Of a stretch of 64,000 bases of DNA, positions 17,208 to 24,359 are shown in pieces. A model generated the notes under the pieces. The model did not search any database. It was not told the DNA's origin and worked only from the letters and a program-made list of their open reading frames with translations. Origin of the DNA: Opitutaceae bacterium (GTDB lineage: Bacteria > Verrucomicrobiota > Verrucomicrobiia > Opitutales > Opitutaceae). Position 1 is the stretch's first letter; the number at the start of each line of letters is the position of its first letter. A program made the position numbers and the translations under genes. Where the stretch lies: NCBI GenBank assembly GCA_015075305.1, contig JABTUS010000010.1, forward strand, positions 1-64,000, written 5' to 3'.

Positions 17208-18527
17208 ATGACATCCAACCCGCTTCCATTGCCTGCGGCCGGATGCCAGACGCCCGAGAAGAGCGACCGTTGGGGGATGGTTGTGTTCCTAGCCCTTGCT
17301 TCGGCTGTCAACTATGCGGACCGCACGGCCATGTCCACTGTTTTGCCCGCTTTGCGGAGCGAACTCGGCCTGTCCGACGTCGCGCTGGGCTTGCTAGGCT
17401 CATTCTTTCTTTGGTCCTATGCGGTCTTTTCACCGATTGCCGGTGTCCTTGCTGACAGGCTCTCTCGCTCAGCTGTGGTCACGTTCAGTCTCGTGGCTTG
17501 GAGTGTTGTCACGGCGCTCACAGGATTGGTTCCGGGGTTCAATTCCCTGCTGGTCCTGCGCGTCGCCCTGGGAGTTTCAGAATGTCTCTTTCTTCCGGCA
17601 GCATACGCGCTGATTGCGCAGTTCCATGCCCTGTCGACCCGGGCACGTGCGATGAGTTTGATTTCAATCGGCGTTAATGGAGGAGTTGTGATCGGTGGAG
17701 CGGCAGCTGGATTTCTCGCAGAACACTGGGGCTGGCGCGCATCATTCTTGGTGTTTGGTGCAATGGGCCTCGTGCTGGCCATGCTTGCAAAGCGGTTCCT
17801 GCCGGGAGCGGCCACGATTGGAGGAGTCGGACCGATGCCTGCCAGGCCAGCTTTCCATCGTCCACAGTTGTGGCCGGCACTGCGGCAGCTTTTGCGCGTC
17901 CGAACCTACCACCTCCTGCTCTTTGAGGCTGTACTTTCGGGCATCGGCATTTGGGTTTTTCTCAGCTGGCTCCCGCTTTTTTTCCGCGATTCGTTCAACA
18001 TGTCGCTCGGTGAGGCGGGTTTTGCGGGAACATTCATGCTTCAAACATGCAGTCTCCTCGGGATCGTGATCGGTGGTTGGATCTCAGACCGGCTGGCTTC
18101 GCGCCGCACGGAACGGCGATTGCTCGTATTTGCCTTTTGTTATTTCGCAGCAGCACCACCACTCCTTCTTTTCCTGGCTCACCCCGGCTTCGCTACCATT
18201 GCGATCGCAATTTCACTTTTTGCACTGTTTCGCGGCATCGGTCAGGCCAATGACAAGCCTATTCTATGCGAAATTGTACCCGAACATCTGCGGGCAACGG
18301 CGATAGGACTCATGAACGCATGCGCCACGGGTATTGGTGGCTGCGGAGTATTTCTTGCAGGAGTCCTCAAAGGCGCGCTTGGACTACAGGCAATATTTGC
18401 GTCCGTTGCAGTGTTGTTCGTAATCGCGGGAATCGCTCTGCTGCTGGCCTACCACTTCACTGGCGCTGAGGACATTCATAGGGCAAGGGAGAATGAGTCA
18501 GCCAGCGTCGCATCGGCCTCCTCATAG
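17208..18527 (+). CDS. MFS transporter (ACS/sialate-type family)
   Basis: A 439-residue inner-membrane carrier with about 12 hydrophobic segments. Family hallmarks are NYADRTAMSTVLPALRSELGL in TM1, GVLADRLSRS in the TM2-TM3 loop (the DRxxR-like motif A), LRVALGVSECLFLPAAYAL in TM4-TM5, and GGWISDRLASRRTERR, the second-half motif A. The NYxDR start is typical of the anion:cation symporter group that carries hexuronates, sugar acids and related organic anions. The gene follows the flavoprotein by 3 bp and completes the plus-strand run of the cluster, so it probably imports the product released in the periplasm. It converges on the kelch protein gene, with only 16 bp between their stops. Confidence 0.9.
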   Translation: MTSNPLPLPAAGCQTPEKSDRWGMVVFLALASAVNYADRTAMSTVLPALRSELGLSDVALGLLGSFFLWSYAVFSPIAGVLADRLSRSAVVTFSLVAWSVVTALTGLVPGFNSLLVLRVALGVSECLFLPAAYALIAQFHALSTRARAMSLISIGVNGGVVIGGAAAGFLAEHWGWRASFLVFGAMGLVLAMLAKRFLPGAATIGGVGPMPARPAFHRPQLWPALRQLLRVRTYHLLLFEAVLSGIGIWVFLSWLPLFFRDSFNMSLGEAGFAGTFMLQTCSLLGIVIGGWISDRLASRRTERRLLVFAFCYFAAAPPLLLFLAHPGFATIAIAISLFALFRGIGQANDKPILCEIVPEHLRATAIGLMNACATGIGGCGVFLAGVLKGALGLQAIFASVAVLFVIAGIALLLAYHFTGAEDIHRARENESASVASASS

Positions 18528-18543
18528 TCGCCCGCACGATATC

Positions 18544-19527
18544 TCATGATCTTGAGTCTTCATGCTGCAGGAGAGCCCGCAGTGGAGCGCGATAGACGTT
18601 TGCCGACCGACGACGGGGACCATTCTCTCCCCCAAGGACATAGATCCAGTCATCAACGCGAGCCAAACTGGCGAGCATGACGGCGATCGGCAGCCGGCCC
18701 AAAGAATGGTATTGGTTTGTTTCCAGATCGTAGATCAGGCAGGCGTCCGTGAGGTGCGCGCCGCCGTCCTCGTTGCGGTAGCCGCCAGCCAGCAGGATAT
18801 GCCTGTCATCGAGAGCGAGGACCGCGACACCGCGTGCCTTATAGGGGACCGGAGCCACGGAGCTCCATTTCCTTGTCAATGGATCATAAACCCACGCTGC
18901 ATCCGTGTTGAGCATTTGAGATGATGCCTTGTCCCAGACCCCACCGGTAAACGCCCAAAGGCGCCCCGCAGACGCCGCAAGTCCGATGTGAATGGCTGGA
19001 CCTCCGGGAAATTCGGGCAGGATCTCAATTGAGCCCGAAACCAGATCCATGCTGAAGAACTGCGATGTGGATTTGCTTGTGGATAGCGCATCCGGGCAGC
19101 CGCCTAGAATGTAGAAGCTGTCATGAAGCAGTGTGCTTCCGGAATAAACGACAGGGTGCGGAAGGGACCGTGCTTGAACCCGGCCCAAGGGGGCATCCAT
19201 TGCGATGGTGAGAACCGAGTCGGCCGTCCATGCCAGAATCCGGTTTCGCCATGTGCAGAAAGGACCGTGGGCAAACGCCTGTGGGCTGGCGTCCAGCTGT
19301 TCCCATCGATTGGTCAGCGGGTCATAGCTCTGCACTTCGCGAAGAGTGATCTTTCGTTCATCCTCCCAGCGGGATCCTCCCACAAGGACCAAGCGGGAAC
19401 TGATGACGCCGCAGGCGGATCCGGCCAGACCTTCGGGCAGCGATGCAACAGGCGACCAGATCGAATCGGAAGCGAGGGCTGCGGTGGCAGCCAAGCCCGC
19501 GACCAACATTATGCTGAACCGAATCAT
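18544..19527 (-). CDS. Exported kelch-repeat protein (N-acetylneuraminate-epimerase-like)
   Basis: A 327-aa protein with signal peptide (MIRFSIMLVAGLAATAALAS) and a series of kelch blades. Repeats such as RLVLVGGSRW...VQSYDPLTNRWEQL, FYILGGCPDAL, LWAFTGGVWDK...AWVYDPLTRKWSSV, ILLAGGYRNEDGG...CLIYDLETNQYHSLG and IYVLGGENG are visible. This is the architecture of periplasmic NanM-type sialic acid mutarotases, though other kelch proteins share it, so the function is inferred from neighbours. Its ATG overlaps the stop of the upstream DapA-family gene by 4 bp (19524-19527), which makes the two a coupled minus-strand operon. Confidence 0.78.
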   Translation of the reverse strand: MIRFSIMLVAGLAATAALASDSIWSPVASLPEGLAGSACGVISSRLVLVGGSRWEDERKITLREVQSYDPLTNRWEQLDASPQAFAHGPFCTWRNRILAWTADSVLTIAMDAPLGRVQARSLPHPVVYSGSTLLHDSFYILGGCPDALSTSKSTSQFFSMDLVSGSIEILPEFPGGPAIHIGLAASAGRLWAFTGGVWDKASSQMLNTDAAWVYDPLTRKWSSVAPVPYKARGVAVLALDDRHILLAGGYRNEDGGAHLTDACLIYDLETNQYHSLGRLPIAVMLASLARVDDWIYVLGGENGPRRRSANVYRAPLRALLQHEDSRS

Positions 19528-20438
19528 GTTTTCCTTGGAGTCGGCCAGCCGGCGGGTAGATTCTGAACAAAGCGGAGGAATGCGTCTTCACCCGCAAAAG
19601 CGTAAGGAGCCAGCAGGCGAAGGGGAAATTCCGGAAATTCCAGCTTGATGAGGAGCTTGTCGTAGACGCCGTCCATGTGGGTGGCCATGGGGTCGATCGC
19701 ACCCTTCAATGCGCGGTGAACCATACGAAACTCCTCCGCCCGCATGCTTAGCTCAGCACCGCGCGCTGCGTGAAAGGCCAGGCCTTTCTTGTGGCAGCAC
19801 GCCGAAAGTGCGGCAAGCAGGCCGCATTCGTGGGCATCCCGCATCGCCGCAAAGCCAAATTCCGTGAAAAAGCACTGAAGTGCGGGCGCCTTTGTAAGAA
19901 TGTCGGCAAACGCGGCGGGATCCTCGCCGCCCATCTTGACCGCCACCAAATTTGGATGGGCCTTTGAAAGGCGTGCATAGGCGTCGCCGTCAAGGACGCG
20001 CTTTGCTCGCTTTAGGTTGTAGTGCAGAAATCGACAGTCGGGAAAGCGACCGCAGGTTTCCGCAAAGAAGCGATCGGTCTCAGAATCCGTCAGTGCACCC
20101 CAGCTGGGAAGGGAAAGCTGAAACTCACGAAACCCCAGTTCGCGACCCAGGGCAATGCGGTCCACGATTGTTCCGAGCGACAGGCTGATGATTCCAATCA
20201 TCGGTCGGGCATCCATGGATAACGCGCTCCGAAAAGATCCAACGATAGATTCGAACTGCCGATCGGAGACTGCATAGCCTTCACCTGCAGTTCCGAAGAG
20301 ATAGACATGTCTTGTGAAGTTTTGCGCGAGTTGTGCCACGACGCGCCTGAAGAGCGGCTCGTCAAGTTCATGATCTTCTTTCCACGGAATGGGGCAGGTG
20401 GCCAGAATGGCTGGTGGGTAGCGTTTACAATTGTCCAT
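19524..20438 (-). CDS. Dihydrodipicolinate synthase/N-acetylneuraminate lyase family aldolase
   Basis: A class I TIM-barrel aldolase of 304 aa. It shows the carboxylate-binding loop FGTAGEG (48-54), the catalytic-acid tyrosine Y140 in FLHYNL and the Schiff-base lysine K168 in LVAVKMGGED. These fix the family but not the substrate. In the DapA enzyme proper a second tyrosine and arginine would be expected, while NAL-type enzymes act on sialic acids. Pairing with a kelch protein, as in nan loci, favours a keto-acid sugar substrate. ATG 20438 is chosen because the upstream extension starts only with TTG at 20468 inside the operator. The operator palindrome lies 18 bp upstream of the ATG, so repression of this gene is plausible. 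Confidence 0.85.
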   Translation of the reverse strand: MDNCKRYPPAILATCPIPWKEDHELDEPLFRRVVAQLAQNFTRHVYLFGTAGEGYAVSDRQFESIVGSFRSALSMDARPMIGIISLSLGTIVDRIALGRELGFREFQLSLPSWGALTDSETDRFFAETCGRFPDCRFLHYNLKRAKRVLDGDAYARLSKAHPNLVAVKMGGEDPAAFADILTKAPALQCFFTEFGFAAMRDAHECGLLAALSACCHKKGLAFHAARGAELSMRAEEFRMVHRALKGAIDPMATHMDGVYDKLLIKLEFPEFPLRLLAPYAFAGEDAFLRFVQNLPAGWPTPRKT

Positions 20439-20455
20439 TGACGAGCGATATGATT

Positions 20456-20467
20456 TGTTGCGTAACA
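20456..20467. promoter_or_regulatory. Predicted operator, copy 3 (TGTTGCGTAACA)
   Basis: Identical 12-mer to copy 2 at 9872. Here the symmetry extends: TTTGTTGCGTAACAAA (20454-20469) is a 16-bp palindrome with one mismatched pair. It lies between the divergent DapA-family gene (ATG 20438) and the regulator gene (ATG 20515), where an autoregulated repressor would be expected to bind. Confidence 0.65.
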
Positions 20468-20514
20468 AACTTCAGGCGATATTACGAAGGAGATCCCGAG
20501 AGTCGCTCAAAATT

Positions 20515-21630
20515 ATGCCGTCAAACAAGCAGCTTGTTACATCAAACTCAGCACTCTTGCGTCCGGGCAAGGGTGTCACCGAACTCGAAGCTGCGCTCAG
20601 GCGTCTTGCTCTGAAGAAATCATGGGATGCAAAGACCCCGTTGCCAACAACGCGCGAACTCGGCGACCGGTATGGGGTTTCAAATGCAAGTGCATGCAGA
20701 CTTTTGAAGAAGCTGGATGCCGAGAAGGTTCTCTGGCGCCGTGCGAACGGGCGCTATTACCCGCTTGAGAGCCGCCATATGTTCGAGCGCCGCAAGCCCT
20801 ACGCGTGTTTGCTTCGCAAACTTCGGCACTGGAGCCGCATCTACCAAGGGATCATGAGTGGATTCAGCCAGGCGTTCGGGCGCAATCGGGCAGCGATGCT
20901 CTTTGTTCACAACGAAAGCCTGGTGCGCCACGCGGACACGGAGCATCCGCCCTTGCATGCAGGAGCCACGGCGCAGCATGAAGCGATCGCGGAATTTTTT
21001 CGGGATTACGAGGACCAGTTTGGAGGCATCCTTCTCGACGACGTCTGGCTGGATGATGTACTGGAGGAGTTTTCGGCCCAATTGACCAACGCGGTGATTG
21101 TATGTCGAAAAACGCGCCTTCCCGGACTTGCAAGCGTTTCGATCGATTTTGAATCAAGCGCGGTGCTTGCCGTCGGCCATCTCTTCGCGCGCGGCTATGA
21201 GGAAATTTGGATCGCCGTTCCTTTCAGCGGCGCTGCACCGGTTGACCTGATGCGCGCGGCTGCGCTGCGAGCGGCGTCCATGCTGGGGCGTCCCATTGAA
21301 GAATCGAATGTATGCCAGGTGTCGACCCCGGCTGAACGCGCGGAGTTCGTTCGCCGTCTGCAAGCTACAAGCAGGCGTGTTGGAATTTTTTGTCTTGAGG
21401 ACAATATTGCCGCAATTCTGCGCGGCAATATTGCCGACGCCAATATCGCCTGCCCGGGGCGGGCCGGGATTATTTCAGCCATGGGCACGAATATTGTGAC
21501 CGATCGAAATATCACAACGCTTGTCATTGACTACGAACGCATCGGGCTTGAGGCGGGCAAGATTCTTGCGGACGGCAGTCATCGCGCAATCACACTTCCC
21601 ACCATGCTCGCACTGGGTCAGACCACCTGA
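20515..21630 (+). CDS. AraR-type transcriptional regulator (GntR HTH plus LacI-type sensor)
   Basis: A 371-residue regulator. Residues 41-70 (TPLPTTRELGDRYGVSNASACRLLKKL) form a GntR-type winged helix, and YYPLE ends the wing. From about residue 95 the chain is a periplasmic-binding-protein-like sensor, as in LacI-family repressors (GILLDDVWLDDVL, VSIDFESSAVLAVGHLFARGYEEIWIAV, VIDYERIGLEAGKIL). This hybrid arrangement is that of AraR, which binds palindromic operators and releases them on sugar binding. The frame extends upstream to TTG 20431, but that part spans the operator, so ATG 20515 is preferred, though no well-placed RBS is seen. It probably controls the receptor and aldolase operons through the three palindromes. 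Confidence 0.85.
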   Translation: MPSNKQLVTSNSALLRPGKGVTELEAALRRLALKKSWDAKTPLPTTRELGDRYGVSNASACRLLKKLDAEKVLWRRANGRYYPLESRHMFERRKPYACLLRKLRHWSRIYQGIMSGFSQAFGRNRAAMLFVHNESLVRHADTEHPPLHAGATAQHEAIAEFFRDYEDQFGGILLDDVWLDDVLEEFSAQLTNAVIVCRKTRLPGLASVSIDFESSAVLAVGHLFARGYEEIWIAVPFSGAAPVDLMRAAALRAASMLGRPIEESNVCQVSTPAERAEFVRRLQATSRRVGIFCLEDNIAAILRGNIADANIACPGRAGIISAMGTNIVTDRNITTLVIDYERIGLEAGKILADGSHRAITLPTMLALGQTT

Positions 21631-21711
21631 GGGATTGCGGGACTTTGCGTCACGGCTTGCGCTCCTCCTTGCCGTCGCTCTGATGCACGCAATCGCTCCC
21701 TCATTCCATCC

Positions 21712-22788
21712 ATGAAATTCCCACCCTCAATGATGTCCCCTTCTTTCCGACGGCTTCCGGCCAAGGTTGGCGCCATTGTTGTCTCAATTTCCTTGTTTGC
21801 GAACTTGTCAGCTCGCGCGGCGATTCTTGATGCCGCACCGGGCGCGACGGTGGGCCGGATCGACCGGCTGGACCCCGCGGTTTCGGGCCTGCTGGACGAG
21901 TCCGCGGTGATCGAGGTGATTGCGACCGGCTTCACCTGGAGCGAGGGTCCCGTCTGGATGGCGCGGGAGAGGCAGCTTGTCTTCAGCGATGTTCCGGAGA
22001 ACAAGGCGTACCGCTGGCGCGAGGGGCGCGGAGTCGATCTGTTTCTTGATCCGAGTGGGGCGAGTCATCGCGGCCCGGACATCTCGACCCAGGGGTCGAA
22101 CGGATTCATCGTGCACAACGGGCGGCTCCTGCTCTGCCAGGTGGGCGATCGGCGTATTGCTTCTTTGGATACGGATGGCAGGAGTTTTACCACGGTTGTG
22201 GATCGGTACGATGGCAAACGCTTCAATGCGCCGAACGACCTGTGTGCGGACCGGCGCGGGAATATCTACTTTACGGATCCTCCCTACGGCATGGTCTCGG
22301 AGAAGTTTCGAGAGATCCCCTTCAACGGGGTCTTTCGCCGCGCGCCCGATGGCACCGTGACCCTGGTTTCAAGCGAGCTGGAACGGCCCAACGGCGTTGC
22401 TCTCTCCCCGGATGACAGCACGCTCTACGTCACGAACTCCCACCAGCCGCGGCCGATCGTCATGGCGTTCCCGCTGTCGACGGATGGCAGCGTCGCAGGA
22501 GAGGGACGCGTCATCTATTCGGCCCGGGAGCTGATCAGCAGGAATCCGCGCAAGGGGGCTCTCGACGGCATGGAAGTCGATGAGCAGGGAAACCTCTGGA
22601 TTGGCGGCGTGGCCGGCGTGCTGGTGGTCAGCAAAGAGGGTGTCTTGATTGCCCATCTGGTGACGGGCTACTCCACGGGGAACTGCTGCTTTGGCGGTCC
22701 GGACGGTCGAACGCTTTTCATCACTTCGAACCACATGCTTTGCCGGGTGCACACCAAGACGCGGGATGGCCATTTCGGAATGAAATAG
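21712..22788 (+). CDS. SMP-30/gluconolactonase-family lactonase, secreted
   Basis: A 358-aa six-bladed propeller lactonase expected to hydrolyse sugar lactones, with Ca2+ or another divalent ion. The N-terminus has a signal peptide ending near residue 37 (AIVVSISLFANLSARA). Metal ligands characteristic of the family are visible: Glu in TWSEGPVW near residue 77, Asn in FNAPNDLCAD near residue 171, and Asp in LDGMEVDEQGNLW near residue 283. FTDPPYGM is another family motif. It is 81 bp downstream of the regulator in the same direction and may be read with it. Lactonase activity fits a pathway in which the flavoprotein oxidises a sugar to a lactone; that link is inference. Confidence 0.87.
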   Translation: MKFPPSMMSPSFRRLPAKVGAIVVSISLFANLSARAAILDAAPGATVGRIDRLDPAVSGLLDESAVIEVIATGFTWSEGPVWMARERQLVFSDVPENKAYRWREGRGVDLFLDPSGASHRGPDISTQGSNGFIVHNGRLLLCQVGDRRIASLDTDGRSFTTVVDRYDGKRFNAPNDLCADRRGNIYFTDPPYGMVSEKFREIPFNGVFRRAPDGTVTLVSSELERPNGVALSPDDSTLYVTNSHQPRPIVMAFPLSTDGSVAGEGRVIYSARELISRNPRKGALDGMEVDEQGNLWIGGVAGVLVVSKEGVLIAHLVTGYSTGNCCFGGPDGRTLFITSNHMLCRVHTKTRDGHFGMK

Positions 22789-22883
22789 GTTCCTTCACTC
22801 GACGGAACGGGCCTGGTTCACGGGATTTGCAACACACTCCGGCAGCGATGCCTGTGCAATCCCGGGTGCTCGTTGAAAACGGA

Positions 22884-22960
22884 TGGTCGGGGCGGCGAGA
22901 TTCGAACTCGCGACCTCCTGGTCCCAAACCAGGCGCTCTACCAGGCTAAGCTACACCCCG
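22884..22960 (-). tRNA. tRNA-Pro (anticodon TGG)
   Basis: Read on the minus strand, the 5' acceptor arm CGGGGTG (22960-22954) pairs with CGCCCCG, including one G-T pair. The anticodon stem CTGGT is closed by ACCAG with loop TTTGGGA giving anticodon TGG, and the T arm carries GTTCGAATC. The discriminator is A (22887) and the 3' CCA is encoded (22886-22884). The gene is 77 nt with CCA. Confidence 0.95.
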
Positions 22961-23128
22961 ATACCTCCGGCGACCTGAAGGCGGCGCGGGCGGCATGTCA
23001 ACGCGCATTCTCGGCACGCGTTCCACCGGGGTTTCGAGGCTGTGAATAACCCGTTAGCAATATCGAGTCACTCTCTGCTTGCGTCAGGAGGGTGTTCAAC
23101 CTAGATCGCTCATCCTCGATTTCTTTTC

Positions 23129-23656
23129 ATGGACACTATTTCTCGGGAAAATACCAGCTACCTTCCCCTTGCGGGCGTTGTTGTTGGAGTATTGGCGCTC
23201 GTGCTTGCGGCGATTGCCTTGGCCAAGGCCTCCTCAGCCAGCAAGACGGCCAACGAGCACGCGGCGCAGGTCGCAAAAATTGAGACGATTGAGAATGAGC
23301 TTCGCACGTCCACCGCCGGCTCTGAGAAGGCGGGCCGCGATATCACGGGGCTTCGCAACTCGATGCAGAGCGCTTTCGACCAGGTCGCATTGGAACTTGG
23401 CAATGTGAAGGGTGAGTTGGCGAAGATTCAGGAGGCCGCAAAGGCCCCCCGTGCCGCAGCCGCTGCCGCCGGTGCCGCAAAGTCATCCGGCCCCGTCGTT
23501 GCGGGCCCTGACGAATACATTGTCAAGAGCAGCGACAGTGGCGCGAAAATCGCCCGTGCCCATGGGATTTCCCTGGCCGACCTCATGGCCGTCAATCCTG
23601 GCGTGAACTGGAATCGCATCAAGCCGGGCGACAAGCTGAAGCTTCCGAAGAAATAA
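23129..23656 (+). CDS. Membrane-anchored LysM-domain protein
   Basis: A 175-aa protein with a short cytoplasmic N-terminus, one transmembrane segment (about residues 13-34, LPLAGVVVGVLALVLAAIALA), an Ala/Glu/Lys-rich helical stretch likely to form a coiled coil (about 40-105), an Ala-rich linker, and a C-terminal LysM domain (about 125-174: DEYIVKSSDSGAKIARAHGI...VNPGVNWNRIKPGDKLKLP). LysM binds GlcNAc-containing glycans such as peptidoglycan, so the protein probably tethers the inner membrane to the wall. A strong terminator follows 24 bp after the stop, so the gene is likely a single transcription unit. Confidence 0.85.
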   Translation: MDTISRENTSYLPLAGVVVGVLALVLAAIALAKASSASKTANEHAAQVAKIETIENELRTSTAGSEKAGRDITGLRNSMQSAFDQVALELGNVKGELAKIQEAAKAPRAAAAAAGAAKSSGPVVAGPDEYIVKSSDSGAKIARAHGISLADLMAVNPGVNWNRIKPGDKLKLPKK

Positions 23657-23680
23657 CCGGTTGCCCGACTCAATTTCGTG

Positions 23681-23716
23681 AAGCCTCTTCGACCTCGCGT
23701 CGGAGGGGCTTTTTTG
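23681..23716 (+). terminator. Rho-independent terminator after the LysM gene
   Basis: A 13-bp stem, AAGCCTCTTCGAC (23681-23693) with GTCGGAGGGGCTT (23699-23711) including two G-T pairs and a 5-nt loop, runs straight into TTTTTTG. This is the clearest intrinsic terminator in the window. Confidence 0.9.
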
Positions 23717-23782
23717 TTTGCTGGCCACGTGAACAGACCTGACTCCGGCTTTCCCTCCCCTTGGACTCGGGGCGCATCGCGG

Positions 23783-24325
23783 GTGCTCGCAAAAACCCGC
23801 GTTCTTGAGTTGTGGGGCGTGATGTTTTCCCACCCTTCCCGGAAGAGCGAGAGCGAGTTCTCGGTCATTCACTCCCGCGACTGGGTCAACGTTGTCGCGA
23901 CGACGCCCGACCACCGGATGGTGCTCGTTCGTCAGTTTCGTTTTGGCATAAATGCGCCGTCGCTGGAAATCCCTGGTGGAATCATCGAGGCGGGCGAAGA
24001 TCCGATTCAGGCGGGTGTGCGGGAATTGAAGGAGGAGACCGGCTTCGTCGGCAGTCGCACCAGGCTGCTGGGCAGCATTCACCCCAACCCTGCGATCCAG
24101 GACAACCGCTGTCATCTCATCTGGGTTGAAAATGCCGTGTCGCTCGGCTCCACAGCCTGGGATGAACACGAGGAGTTGGAAATTCTCACGCCTCCCATCG
24201 ATGAAGTCTATGCCCAGGCCCGTGCTGGAGCGATCACGCATTCGCTGGCTTTGAACGGTTTGCTGCTGTTCGAGCCCCATTGGTTGTCGCTCGGATCAGC
24301 CTCGGGTTCAGCCCCTGCGGTTTGA
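23783..24325 (+). CDS. Nudix hydrolase (ADP-ribose pyrophosphatase-like)
   Basis: Hydrolyses a nucleoside diphosphate linked to another moiety. The complete Nudix box GIIEAGEDPIQAGVRELKEE, then TGF, sits near residue 65 of the chosen protein and fits GX5EX7REUXEEXGU. The preceding RDWVNVVATTPD and VLVRQFRFG strands and the SLEIPGG lead-in match ADP-ribose or ADP-sugar pyrophosphatases. The frame is open back to 23678, but that part overlaps the terminator, so the GTG at 23783 is preferred because its product begins with the first strand of the fold. An ATG at 23822 would cut into that strand. The product has 180 aa. Confidence 0.85.
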   Translation: MLAKTRVLELWGVMFSHPSRKSESEFSVIHSRDWVNVVATTPDHRMVLVRQFRFGINAPSLEIPGGIIEAGEDPIQAGVRELKEETGFVGSRTRLLGSIHPNPAIQDNRCHLIWVENAVSLGSTAWDEHEELEILTPPIDEVYAQARAGAITHSLALNGLLLFEPHWLSLGSASGSAPAV

Positions 24326-24359
24326 CAGCTCATGGGGTTGCAATAGCTTGGGTTGATCC

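Noticed and set aside
12120-21630. Assigning nan gene symbols (nanA, nanM, nanT, nanH) to the cluster
   Set aside because: Folds and order are suggestive, but active-site specificity could not be proven, and recognisable ManNAc-6-P epimerase and NagA/NagB are absent.
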